Part shown: in pieces, positions 24,356-32,269 of the stretch
Position numbering within the stretch: position 1 is the stretch's first letter
Layout of the letters: each line of letters begins with the position of its first letter
Origin: JAIQET01 sp035542575
Lineage (GTDB): Bacteria; Acidobacteriota; Terriglobia; Terriglobales; Acidobacteriaceae
NCBI GenBank assembly: GCA_035542575.1
Contig: DATKLE010000166.1
Location: forward strand, 62,001-126,000
DNA: 64,000 bases
Direction: 5' to 3'
Notes under the pieces: model-generated
The model's input: only the letters and a program-made list of their open reading frames with translations
Told to the model about the DNA's origin: nothing
The model's database searches: none
Translations under genes and position numbers: made by a program

Positions 24356-25357
24356 GTGAGAACCCAACGAGTTTGGCTGCTGATCCTGGCAGCCCTAGCG
24401 ATCGGCGCGCCCCTGGCGGCACAGGACACCAGCACGCCCAAGCCGGAGGCAGGAATTATTACCGGCACGGTCACCGACGTGAACGGCGAAATCCTTTCCG
24501 GCGCTACTGTCGTCCTCGAAGGCCCTGACCACACGAATCCCCGCAAGACCCTCTCTGACGATAACGGATTCTTCCAGTTCAACCAACTCGATCCCGGAAG
24601 CTATCGTGTCACCATCACCGCCCCAGGGTTTGCTGACTGGACCTCGCCCGACTTTTCCCTCAATCCGGGCCAGTACTTCATCCTCACCGGCAGCCAGCTC
24701 CATATCGCCGCGGCGATGGCCACGGTAAGAGTGGTGGAGACGCCGCAGGAAGTCGCCACCGAGCAGGTCAAGATCGAGGAGACGCAGCGTGTCTTGGGCG
24801 TCATCCCTAACTTCTACGTCGTCTATGAGCCCAGCCCCGCGCCGCTTACCACCAGGCTGAAGTTCCACCTCGCCTTGAAAACCTCTACCGACGTTGTCAC
24901 TGTGCTCGGCGTAGCCACGCTTGCCGGTATCAACCAGGCGGGCGACACCCCCAACTATGTCCAGGGGGCGAAGGGCTACGGCGAGCGTTTTGGCGCGGTC
25001 GCGGCCGACGGCTTTTCCGACATCATGATCGGTGGCGCCATCCTGCCGTCGCTGCTGCGGCAGGATCCCCGCTATTACTACAGGGGAACCGGGACAAACA
25101 AGTCGCGCGCTCTCCACGCGCTCTCCAGCCCGTTCGTCTGCCGGGGCGACAATGGAAGGTTGCAGCCGAACTTCTCCAGCCTGGGTGGCGATCTGGGCTC
25201 CTCCGCGCTCTCCAACCTGTACTATCCCCCATCGAACCGGGGCGCCGGGTTGGTGTTCCAGAATTTCCTGATAACCACCGGGGAGCGCATGTTCAGCAGC
25301 CTGATGCAGGAGTTCGTCTTGAACAGGCTCACGCTCAAACCAAAATTTAAAAACTAG
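24356..25357 (+). CDS. Exported protein with carboxypeptidase-regulatory-like domain
   Basis: A 333-residue protein starting at a GTG. It has a signal peptide (VWLLILAALAIGAPLAA) and then a carboxypeptidase-regulatory-like beta domain (about residues 35-110: GIITGTVTDVNGEILSGATV, DDNGFFQFNQLDPGSYRVTI). The C-terminal two-thirds (LPSLLRQDPRYYYRGTG and beyond) resembles an acidobacterial outer-membrane-associated domain of unknown function. Such proteins are numerous in Acidobacteriota and are thought to sit in the outer membrane. The start is unsure because no strong Shine-Dalgarno precedes it. Confidence 0.65.
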   Translation: MRTQRVWLLILAALAIGAPLAAQDTSTPKPEAGIITGTVTDVNGEILSGATVVLEGPDHTNPRKTLSDDNGFFQFNQLDPGSYRVTITAPGFADWTSPDFSLNPGQYFILTGSQLHIAAAMATVRVVETPQEVATEQVKIEETQRVLGVIPNFYVVYEPSPAPLTTRLKFHLALKTSTDVVTVLGVATLAGINQAGDTPNYVQGAKGYGERFGAVAADGFSDIMIGGAILPSLLRQDPRYYYRGTGTNKSRALHALSSPFVCRGDNGRLQPNFSSLGGDLGSSALSNLYYPPSNRGAGLVFQNFLITTGERMFSSLMQEFVLNRLTLKPKFKN

Positions 25358-25425
25358 TCGCGAAGGAGGCCTGCTAAAACGCGGCGGGTCGAGCGGGCAT
25401 GATTGGCGGGAGGGGGTAAGATGCG

Positions 25426-25683
25426 TTGTATCCTGTTAACCCCGAAGTGACAGTGGATTTAACAAGCATGCCCTTCGACACCGTGCCAGAGGCGGCCACC
25501 ATTCAGAACGAAATCTTCCGCCGGATGACCACCGCACAGCGGCTTCGGCTGGCGCTGGAGATGAGCGACTCCCTGCGCAATGTGGCGCTGGCCGGCTTGC
25601 GTACCCGTCGGCCCGAGTTGAACGCGGAGGAGTTGTCGCGGGAGCTTCTCCGCATCATGTACGGATTCGCACCCCGACCGTGA
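25426..25683 (+). CDS. Small helical protein paired with a nucleotidyltransferase (toxin-antitoxin-like)
   Basis: An 85-residue helical protein. Its core (RRMTTAQRLRLALEMSDSL and RRPELNAEELSRELLRIMYG) matches a family often found directly before a minimal nucleotidyltransferase. The stop overlaps the next start (GTGA, 25680-25683), as in translationally coupled pairs. The start could be the TTG at 25426 or the ATG at 25468; GGGAGGGGG lies ahead of both. An eight-codon frame at 25421-25447 sits directly behind that ribosome site and may be a leader peptide. The pair's role is unproven. Confidence 0.6.
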   Translation: MYPVNPEVTVDLTSMPFDTVPEAATIQNEIFRRMTTAQRLRLALEMSDSLRNVALAGLRTRRPELNAEELSRELLRIMYGFAPRP

Positions 25684-26236
25684 CGCTGGAAGAACTGCTG
25701 GCGCGGTTAGTGCCTGCCCTCAAGCGCTCAGAGGTGCCTTACATGCTCACCGGTTCGGTGGCGAGTTCAGCCCATGGGGTACCTCGATCCACGCGCGATC
25801 CGACATTGTCATTGCACCCACACGCGCGCAACTGGTGTCGCTGCTGCAACAGTTTCCCGGTGATCGTTACTATGCCGATCAACAGCAGGCCCTTAAAGCG
25901 CTGGAGAACAGGAGCCAGTTTAACGTCATTGATTTTGCTACGGGCTGGAAAACAGACTTCATCATCGCTCAGGATTCAGCGTACAGCCGCTCGGCACTTG
26001 CGCGCCGCATGCTCATCGATGTGGGTGGAACCGCCGTGTACGTTGCCGCGCCCGAAGATGTGCTCCTGGCGAAATTGCAGTGGGCGCAGCGGGGGGAATC
26101 TGACCGGCAGCTGCAGGATGCCGCAGGGATCATCAAGACGCAGGGAAGCAACCTAGATCTCTCATACATCGAGCGCTGGGTGCGCGAACTTCATTTGGAA
26201 GAGCAATGGCGGGCAGTGCGGGAGCGACGGTTCTGA
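25680..26236 (+). pseudogene. Minimal nucleotidyltransferase (AbiEii-like/DUF6036-like), apparent one-base frameshift
   Basis: The first 40 codons (MTLEELLARLVPALK, YMLTGSVASSAHGVPRSTRD) hold the GS motif of minimal nucleotidyltransferases. The next expected piece, D-x-D plus IVIAPTRAQLVSLLQQF, lies in another frame that continues to the stop at 26236 and ends SYIERWVRELHLEEQW. The frames join if one base is restored near 25799-25801 (GAT-CCGAC to GAT-NCCGAC). The frameshift falls exactly at the catalytic DxD, so as written the enzyme is dead. It is either decay or an assembly error. The related intact family contributes about 180 residues. Confidence 0.65.
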
Positions 26237-26310
26237 GATAGAGAGCCAGTTTGGCCTCAAGTAAGCTCGCAACCGGTCAGCATCGACCGTGAGATCCAGG
26301 ATAAATGGAA

Positions 26311-26387
26311 TGGCGCGCCCTGAGAGATTCGAACTCCCGACCTTCTGGTTCGTAGCCAGACGCTCTATCCAACTGAGCTAAGGGCGC
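26311..26387 (-). tRNA. tRNA-Arg (anticodon ACG)
   Basis: A 77-base cloverleaf on the minus strand. The acceptor is GCGCCCT/AGGGCGC and the D arm is GCTC...GAGC. The anticodon stem TCTGG/CCAGA has loop CTACGAA, so the anticodon is ACG (A34 probably edited to inosine). The T arm is GGGAG-TTCGAAT-CTCTC. Discriminator G and CCA are encoded. A perfect TATAAT -10 (26416-26421, minus strand) lies upstream. Confidence 0.95.
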
Positions 26388-26895
26388 GGTCAGAGGAAAT
26401 GTTGCGGCGAAATCGATTATAACGGAAACGGTTGCGCTTCGGGGAAAGGGGTCGGGGTTCCCCGTGCCGGCGGACGCCAACGCAATGTCTCGGGCGCTGG
26501 ATCGGACCGGGAATTCACCAGCGGGTTTCGGCGCAGGCTTTGCCGGGGGGCCCAAAGTAAATCTTTCCTGCAGTCCGGCAATTCCTACCGGCAGTGCGAT
26601 TTTCACAGGCTAGTATTTTCAGTAGCTTGCGATTGGCATGGCGGATGCTGAGACAGAGACCAGACGAAGTGGCGCGCAACGGGGCGCTCTTGAGAATAAA
26701 CTTCGGCCAGAGGTCTTCTTGAGCGCCCCATTGCTTTGTCTGGGCAGACCTGACCCACCCTTCCACCCTTCCACCCTTCGAACAATTAATCGAAAGCACT
26801 CTATCGTGGTGTGGCCAGGCGAGACCTGTTCGGCTTCGCTCCGAGTAGAGGCCAGCGCGGTGGCTTGGCGGGCGGGGCGTCCGTGCCACGCGGAG
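26388..26895. other. Non-coding gap upstream of the tRNA, with a short tandem repeat
   Basis: It contains the -10 of the tRNA-Arg gene (TATAAT on the minus strand, 26416-26421) and three perfect copies of CCACCCTT at 26755-26778. No supported ORF is present. Confidence 0.5.
26755..26778. repeat. Tandem repeat (CCACCCTT x3)
   Basis: Three exact 8-base units in a non-coding stretch. It could vary in copy number between strains. Confidence 0.7.
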
Positions 26896-27123
26896 CTAGG
26901 CGAGGACGAGGCGCTCTTGCAGATCGATTCCGGCGCCCCGGAGAAGAGAAGCGATCATCGGCTCTTTCAGGCGTGAGGCATCGAACTCCACCCGGACGAT
27001 GTGCTCCTTGGGATTGAAGGCGATGCGGCGGATGCCGTAGACCTCACGGACGCTGTCGGTGGCGCGCATCTCGGCCTCGCCGGGGGTTGCGCCGTAACGG
27101 TAGGCCACTTCCAGTTGCGTCAT
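26896..27123 (-). CDS. Small HMA-like protein lacking the metal-binding CxxC
   Basis: A 75-residue protein. The pattern (RATDSVREVYGIRRIAFNPKEHIVRVEFD...MIASLLRGAGI) follows the beta-alpha-beta fold of heavy-metal-associated (HMA) domains. However, the MxCxxC metal loop is replaced by YRYGATPGEAEM, with no cysteines at all. It is transcribed divergently from the copper-type ATPase 113 bases away. It could be a regulatory or interaction domain that evolved from a copper chaperone. Metal binding through Cys is excluded by the sequence. Confidence 0.6.
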   Translation of the reverse strand: MTQLEVAYRYGATPGEAEMRATDSVREVYGIRRIAFNPKEHIVRVEFDASRLKEPMIASLLRGAGIDLQERLVLA

Positions 27124-27236
27124 TTCAGTATCCTTGTCTCCGCGGGGAAATCCAACCTTAGAAGATACAACAATCGACGGACGGGTGGGGAGAATCTAAG
27201 ATAGGTCTGGTCTGAAGTGTCTCTCGACCCGACCAG

Positions 27237-29912
27237 GTGACTATGGAACCAGCTGCAAAGTCCACGACCGCCGTGAAGGATCCCGTGTGCGGGATGAGCG
27301 TGGATCCAGCGAAAGCAAAGCACCGCCTGGAGCACGCCGGAAAAACCTACTACTTCTGTTGTCCGCACTGCGTGGAGAAGTTCAAGGCCGAGCCGCAGAA
27401 ATACCTGAAGGCGGCGGCAACTCCCGCCCCCGGATTGGTGGTGCTGGGAGGGCCGGCGGTCAAGCCCGCGGTGGGCGCAAAAGCCAAGGATCCGGTGTGT
27501 GGAATGGATGTGGATCCGGCGACGGCCAAGCACAAGACCGAGCATGCGGGAAAGACCTACTACTTCTGTTGCGCGCATTGCCTGGAGAAATTCCGCGCGC
27601 ATCCCGAGCAGTACCTGACAAAAACAGCGTCGCCGGCCACAGCGGTCAGGCCGCAGGCCAAAGAGATGAAGCTGGCTTCGCCGGCGGGACAGGTGGCCTA
27701 CGTGTGTCCCATGTGTCCGGAGGTGCAGGAGACCAAGCCGGGGGCGTGTCCGAGTTGCGGTATGGCGCTTGAGCCTGAGATGCCGGTCGCGGCAGCACGG
27801 GTGGAGTACACCTGCCCGATGCATCCGGAGATTGTACGGCCCGGGCCGGGGACGTGTCCGATTTGCGGGATGGCGCTGGAGCTGCGCACCGTCTCCGCAG
27901 CGCAGGAAGAGAACCCTGAGCTGCGCGACATGACGCGGCGCTTCTGGATCAGCTTGGCGCTGACCGTGCCTTTGCTGGCGGTGGCCATGGCCGACATGCT
28001 GCCGGGGATGCCAGTGCAGCATGCCCTGCCTTCTGGCTGGCTGCCGTGGCTGGAATTGCTCTTGGCGACGCCGGTGGTGCTTTGGGGCGGCTGGCCCTTC
28101 TTCCAGCGCGGATGGCTGTCGGTGGTCAACCGATCCACCAACATGTTCACGCTGATCGCCATGGGCACGGGGGTGTCTTATCTGTACAGCCTGGTGGCGA
28201 CGATTTTTCCGGGAATCTTTCCGAAATCCTTCCTCGACATGAGCGGTACTCCGCCAGTCTACTTCGAAGCGGCGGCGGCGATCACCACCCTGGTGCTGCT
28301 CGGCCAGGTCCTGGAGCTGCGGGCGCGCAGCCGTACCGGCGCGGCGATTCGGGCGCTGCTGGACTTGAATCCAAAGACGGCGCGCATCGTGCGTGATGGA
28401 AAAGAGGAGGACATCCCACTGGAGCAGGTGAAACCGGGCGACCGGCTGCGGGTGCGTCCCGGTGAGAAGGTACCCGTGGATGGGGTGGTGCTCGAAGGGG
28501 CCAGCGCGGTGGACGAGTCAGCGATCACCGGGGAGTCCATCCCAGTGGACAGGCAGGCGGGTAGCCGGGTGATCGGGGCTACGATGAACCGAACCGGCTC
28601 GTTCATCATGCGGGCGGAGCGCGTGGGCAGCGAGACCTTGCTGGCGCAGATCGTGCAGCTGGTGGCCAAAGCGCAACGCAGCCGGGCGCCGATTCAGCGG
28701 CTGGCTGACAAGGTGGCCGGATGGTTTGTGCCGACGGTGATCGGAGTTGCGGTGCTGACCTTTGTCGTCTGGAGTTTCCTGGGGCCGGAGCCGCGGCTGG
28801 CGCACGCGCTGGTGAATGCGGTGGCGGTGCTCATCATCGCCTGCCCCTGCGCGCTGGGTCTGGCTACGCCGATGGCCATCATGGTGGGTACGGGGCGCGG
28901 GGCGCATGCCGGAGTCTTGATTAAGAACGCAGAGGCGCTGGAGACACTGGAGAAGGTGGACACGCTGGTTGTGGACAAGACCGGCACCTTGACGCAGGGC
29001 AAACCCAGCCTAGAGTCGGTAGCTGCGGTGGCAGGTCAGGATGAGCTGGAACTGGTGCGCCTGGTGGCCAGCCTGGAGCAGGGCAGCGAACATCCATTGG
29101 GCGCGGCGGTCGTGGAGGCGGCCCGGGCCAATGAGATTGCGCTGACGAATGCGCAGGACTTTCAGTCCGTGACCGGGCAGGGCGTAAGCGGCAAGGTGGA
29201 CGGGAAGGCGGTGATCGCGGGCAACGAGCAGTTTTTCAAGCAGATGGGGCTGCCGCCGGGCTCGTTGTCGCAGAGCGCCGAAGAATTGCGCCGCCAGGGA
29301 CAGACGGTGATCTTCGCCGCGCTGGACGGGCGTCCGGCGGGAGTGCTGGGCATCGCCGATCCGATCAAGCCGAGTACGCCGGATGCGATCCGCGCGCTGA
29401 AGGCAGAGGGGCTGCGCATCGTCATGCTGACCGGCGATAACCGGGCCACGGCGGAAGCCGTGGCGCGCCGGCTGGGTATCGCCGAATTCGAGGCCGAGGT
29501 GTTGCCGGAGAAGAAGTCACAAGTGGTCGAGCGCCTGCAGAAACAAGGACGGACGGTGGCGATGGCAGGCGATGGCATCAACGATGCCCCGGCGCTGGCG
29601 CTCGCCCAGGTGGGCATCGCGATGGGCACCGGCACCGACGTCGCGATGGAAAGCGGCGGCGTGACCTTGGTCAAGGGCGATCTGGCGGGCATCGTGCGGG
29701 CGCGCAAATTGAGCCGGGCCACCATGCGCAATATCCGGCAGAATCTTTTCTTCGCGTTTATCTACAACTCGGTAGGGGTGCCCGTCGCGGCGGGGGTCCT
29801 GTATCCATGGTTTGGGCTGCTGCTGAGCCCGATTCTGGCGGCGGCGGCGATGAGCTTCAGTTCAGTGTCGGTGATCACCAATTCGCTGCGATTGCGGAAG
29901 GTGACGTTGTAG
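27237..29912 (+). CDS. copA: P1B-type heavy-metal (copper-class) ATPase with two YHS and two metal-binding ribbons
   Basis: An 891-residue P1B ATPase that exports or handles monovalent copper or a related metal across the inner membrane. It has no N-terminal HMA domains. Instead there are two YHS domains (about 17-59 and 84-126; DPVCGM...TYYFCC) and two heavy-metal-binding ribbons (about 147-178 and 182-212; CPMCPE..CPSCGMALE and CPMHPE..CPICGMALE). The transporter core follows: TGES near 430, the metal-binding CPC in ACPCALGLATP near 534, DKTGTLTQG near 579, SEHPLG near 616, GDGINDAPAL near 777. A small HMA-like gene lies divergently upstream. Copper is inferred from the CPC motif. Confidence 0.88.
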   Translation: MTMEPAAKSTTAVKDPVCGMSVDPAKAKHRLEHAGKTYYFCCPHCVEKFKAEPQKYLKAAATPAPGLVVLGGPAVKPAVGAKAKDPVCGMDVDPATAKHKTEHAGKTYYFCCAHCLEKFRAHPEQYLTKTASPATAVRPQAKEMKLASPAGQVAYVCPMCPEVQETKPGACPSCGMALEPEMPVAAARVEYTCPMHPEIVRPGPGTCPICGMALELRTVSAAQEENPELRDMTRRFWISLALTVPLLAVAMADMLPGMPVQHALPSGWLPWLELLLATPVVLWGGWPFFQRGWLSVVNRSTNMFTLIAMGTGVSYLYSLVATIFPGIFPKSFLDMSGTPPVYFEAAAAITTLVLLGQVLELRARSRTGAAIRALLDLNPKTARIVRDGKEEDIPLEQVKPGDRLRVRPGEKVPVDGVVLEGASAVDESAITGESIPVDRQAGSRVIGATMNRTGSFIMRAERVGSETLLAQIVQLVAKAQRSRAPIQRLADKVAGWFVPTVIGVAVLTFVVWSFLGPEPRLAHALVNAVAVLIIACPCALGLATPMAIMVGTGRGAHAGVLIKNAEALETLEKVDTLVVDKTGTLTQGKPSLESVAAVAGQDELELVRLVASLEQGSEHPLGAAVVEAARANEIALTNAQDFQSVTGQGVSGKVDGKAVIAGNEQFFKQMGLPPGSLSQSAEELRRQGQTVIFAALDGRPAGVLGIADPIKPSTPDAIRALKAEGLRIVMLTGDNRATAEAVARRLGIAEFEAEVLPEKKSQVVERLQKQGRTVAMAGDGINDAPALALAQVGIAMGTGTDVAMESGGVTLVKGDLAGIVRARKLSRATMRNIRQNLFFAFIYNSVGVPVAAGVLYPWFGLLLSPILAAAAMSFSSVSVITNSLRLRKVTL

Positions 29913-29927
29913 CCTGGCAAGACTAGC

Positions 29928-30353
29928 CTACGGCGTGCGCGCGCGCTTGGCGACCTCGGGCCCGCAACGCTGAAAGTGATCGATGTTCCAGGTGTAGATG
30001 GTGGTGGCTGCGGCTTTGAGGGCACAGTGAGCAATCAAAGCGTCGTAGACGGTGCCTCCGATGATGCCTGCGGCCGCGGCCGCCGAGACGGCAGCATAGT
30101 ATTCGTCGGGTTCGAGGGCGACGCAGGTGAGGCGATCGCGCAGATTGTCGAGCAGGAGCAAGGCCTGATCGCAGGCCATGCGTTGATTGCCGGGAAGCCG
30201 GGTGACGGTGGCGTACACCTCGGCCAGACTATGCGCGGCGCAATAGGCGTGCCTTCGATCGGCTTCAAGATAGAGGGCCAGGCTGCGTTGATGATGCACG
30301 CTTTGCACCAGAGCCGCCGCAACCAGCACCGAGGTATCGAAGAAAATCCTCAC
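29928..30353 (-). CDS. vapC: PIN-domain toxin, VapC family
   Basis: A 141-residue PIN-domain RNase. Conserved acidic residues are the Asp in FFDTSVLV (about 6), Glu in LAEVYATVTRL (about 45), Asp near DALIAHCAL (about 104) and Asp in NIDHFQ (about 123). They form the metal-binding site that cuts RNA, in related proteins initiator tRNA or rRNA loops. It overlaps the upstream antitoxin gene by four bases (ATGA at 30350-30353), so the two are co-translated. It lies directly behind the copper ATPase on the opposite strand. Confidence 0.86.
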   Translation of the reverse strand: MRIFFDTSVLVAAALVQSVHHQRSLALYLEADRRHAYCAAHSLAEVYATVTRLPGNQRMACDQALLLLDNLRDRLTCVALEPDEYYAAVSAAAAAGIIGGTVYDALIAHCALKAAATTIYTWNIDHFQRCGPEVAKRARTP

Positions 30354-30625
30354 CGGAGTTTGCCGAGATTCCGGCGGTCGCGTTCCTGCCGCACCTTGCG
30401 GAGGGTGTCCTCGACGACATTCGCGGGCAGCGGTTCCCCGGAGTCAAAGACCCAGACTCCTTGTTTCTTGTACATTCGGCCTTTGCTTCGGGCGGGGCGT
30501 AAGATGATGCGCTCTTCCGAACTTTCGACTTCGATGGAGTCGCCGGGGCGCAGCTGCAACTCTTCCCGCACCGGCTTGGGCAACACTACCCGTCCGGCTT
30601 TGTCGATCGTGGTTGTGGTAAGCAT
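30350..30625 (-). CDS. vapB: AbrB/SpoVT-type antitoxin, VapB family
   Basis: A 91-residue antitoxin. The N-terminal swapped-hairpin DNA-binding domain is seen in TTIDKAGRVVLPKPVREELQLRPGDSIEV (residues 6-34). The C-terminal half (ANVVEDTLRKVRQERDRR) is helical and probably blocks the PIN toxin. It is transcribed ahead of and overlapping vapC. An 8-bp inverted repeat at 30626-30654 lies right at its start and is a likely autoregulatory operator. Confidence 0.84.
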   Translation of the reverse strand: MLTTTTIDKAGRVVLPKPVREELQLRPGDSIEVESSEERIILRPARSKGRMYKKQGVWVFDSGEPLPANVVEDTLRKVRQERDRRNLGKLR

Positions 30626-30654
30626 AATGGCATTTTACCATGATTCATGCCATT
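30626..30654. promoter_or_regulatory. Predicted VapBC operator
   Basis: Perfect inverted repeat AATGGCAT (30626-30633) and ATGCCATT (30647-30654) separated by 13 bases. It abuts the vapB start codon, the usual position for toxin-antitoxin autorepression. Confidence 0.6.
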
Positions 30655-30803
30655 TACGGCCGTCCACTGAGCTTGCTCCTCCCGCATGGGCAGGGGGGCC
30701 CCCTTTCCCTGTAACGCTCTCATACGATTGACACTTTGGCCCGGCTGCTCAACAATGGGAGCCGACGAGATTCCATCACAATTAACAACCAAGGGAGATA
30801 CGT

Positions 30804-31637
30804 ATGCCGGATGAGGGCGGTGAGGTTGTCCAGATCGCAGAGGACCACACCGGGGGCGGGGGCAATGCCGGAAAGTGGATTTTGCTGTTACTGGCGGTGA
30901 TCTACGTAGCGGGGTCTGCGTACTTTCTGTTTGACTTGCGGGGGCGCCTCGACAAGCTGGGAACGCAGCAGGCGGCCAGCAACACGCAGATTGAACAGCT
31001 GAACAAGCGCATGCAGTCAGCCGAGGCCGAAGCCGAGACTCTGGCCGAGCAGGTCGGCATGACTAAGAAGGAGCTGTCCGATCGGGCAGCCGACCTGCAG
31101 CGCCAGCAGCGGGCGGCGGAAGCGCGTCTGGCGGAGGAGCAGAAACAGGCAATTGGCAAGGTCAGCGGGGAGGTGGCCGGGGTCAAGACCGACGTGGGCG
31201 GCGTCAGGACCGACGTCGAGTCCACCAAAGCTGACCTGGCCGCGACCAAGGCCAAGCTGGAGAGCACGATTGGCGACCTGGGCGTGCAAAGCGGCTTGAT
31301 TGCGCGCACCCGCGACGATCTCGAGATCCTCAAGCACAAAGGCGACCGCAATTACTACGAGTTCACGCTGGTGAAGGGGGCGCGGCCGCAGCCGGTTTCG
31401 ACCGTCAGCCTGCAGCTGAAGAAGACCGACGCCAAGAAGGGCAAGTTCACCATGAACGTTACGGCGGACGACCGCACCATCGAGAAAAAAGACCGCAACG
31501 TGGCCGAGCCCATCCAGTTCTATACCGGGCGCGAGCACATGCTGTACGAGATGGTGGTCTGGACGGTGGACAAGAAAAGGGTGACGGGCTACCTGAGCAC
31601 GCCCAAGAATGCCCCCGTGCCGGTGAGCGCCAACTGA
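30804..31637 (+). CDS. Membrane-anchored coiled-coil protein
   Basis: A 277-residue protein with a short cytoplasmic N-terminus, one transmembrane helix (about 25-44: ILLLLAVIYVAGSAYFLF), a long coiled coil (about 48-175, rich in Gln, Glu, Lys, Ala), and a beta-rich C-terminal domain (about 180-270; YYEFTLVKGARPQPVSTVSLQL). GGGAGATACGT precedes the ATG. The gene is 13 bases upstream of the DUF421 gene, so they are probably co-transcribed. The function is unknown; a periplasmic scaffold is likely. Confidence 0.6.
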   Translation: MPDEGGEVVQIAEDHTGGGGNAGKWILLLLAVIYVAGSAYFLFDLRGRLDKLGTQQAASNTQIEQLNKRMQSAEAEAETLAEQVGMTKKELSDRAADLQRQQRAAEARLAEEQKQAIGKVSGEVAGVKTDVGGVRTDVESTKADLAATKAKLESTIGDLGVQSGLIARTRDDLEILKHKGDRNYYEFTLVKGARPQPVSTVSLQLKKTDAKKGKFTMNVTADDRTIEKKDRNVAEPIQFYTGREHMLYEMVVWTVDKKRVTGYLSTPKNAPVPVSAN

Positions 31638-31650
31638 GTTTCGCTTCGCG

Positions 31651-32178
31651 ATGCTGCCTGCCTCGGGTCATGTACTGATCGAGATCGTTTTGCGCACGGC
31701 GGTGATCTATGCCGTCGTGCTGATCGGGGTGCGTCTGAGCGGGAAACGGGAAGTGGGTCAGATGACGCCCTTCGATCTGACCCTGCTGCTCCTGATCAGC
31801 AATGCGGTGCAGAACGCGATGGTTGGTTCAGACTCGTCGCTGATTGGCGGAGCTGTGGCTGCTACGACCCTGCTGGTGCTGAATTACCTGATTGCGGAGC
31901 TTTCTGGCGGCAATCGGCGTTTTCGCAAACTGGTGCAGGGACAGCCCAGTCTGCTAGTGCACGATGGCAAGATTATCGAGTCGCACATGGCGAAAGAGCA
32001 CGTCAGCATGGATGAGTTGCAGTGTGCCTTGCGCGAGCACGGTATTTCCAGCTATCACGATGTGGCGCTGGCGGTGCTGGAGGTGGACGGCTCGATCAGC
32101 TGCTTGAAGTACGACGAGATCCAACCTACAGCGAGTACCCATCTGGCGCGGAGAAAGTTCCTGCAAAAACACCAATAA
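31651..32178 (+). CDS. DUF421 (YetF-family) membrane protein
   Basis: A 175-residue protein with an N-terminal membrane part (about three helices, residues 8-85) containing GVRLSGKREVGQMTPFDLTLLLLISNAVQNAM, the signature of YetF/DUF421 proteins. The C-terminal soluble domain (GQPSLLVHDGKIIESHMAKEHVSMDELQCALREHGI) is also typical. The family is common in many phyla, and a role in membrane-stress or pH sensing has been proposed but is not settled. It is immediately downstream of the coiled-coil protein gene. Confidence 0.85.
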   Translation: MLPASGHVLIEIVLRTAVIYAVVLIGVRLSGKREVGQMTPFDLTLLLLISNAVQNAMVGSDSSLIGGAVAATTLLVLNYLIAELSGGNRRFRKLVQGQPSLLVHDGKIIESHMAKEHVSMDELQCALREHGISSYHDVALAVLEVDGSISCLKYDEIQPTASTHLARRKFLQKHQ

Positions 32179-32246
32179 CCCGTGGAGCCGGCGTCTCGCC
32201 GACAGTGGCAAACCTCTCGTATCGTGGTTCTCCCGCAGCCCACGCT

Positions 32247-32269
32247 GGCCGGCGGGACGCCGCCGCTAC
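32247..32269. repeat. REP-like palindrome (GGGAC loop)
   Basis: GGC-CGGCGGGACGCCG-CCGCTAC pattern. It shares the GGGAC loop and the GCCGNCGCTAC tail with the elements at 58251-58273 and (tail only) 46155-46168. The stop codon of the minus-strand gene ending at 32266 is supplied by the CTA of this element. Confidence 0.5.

Noticed and set aside
26755..26778. Tandem repeat considered as a CRISPR array
   Set aside because: Units are 8 bases long without spacers; no cas genes occur in the window.
26515..26889. 124-codon minus-strand frame in the tRNA-upstream gap
   Set aside because: Runs through the tandem repeat and low-complexity DNA; no domain-like pattern.
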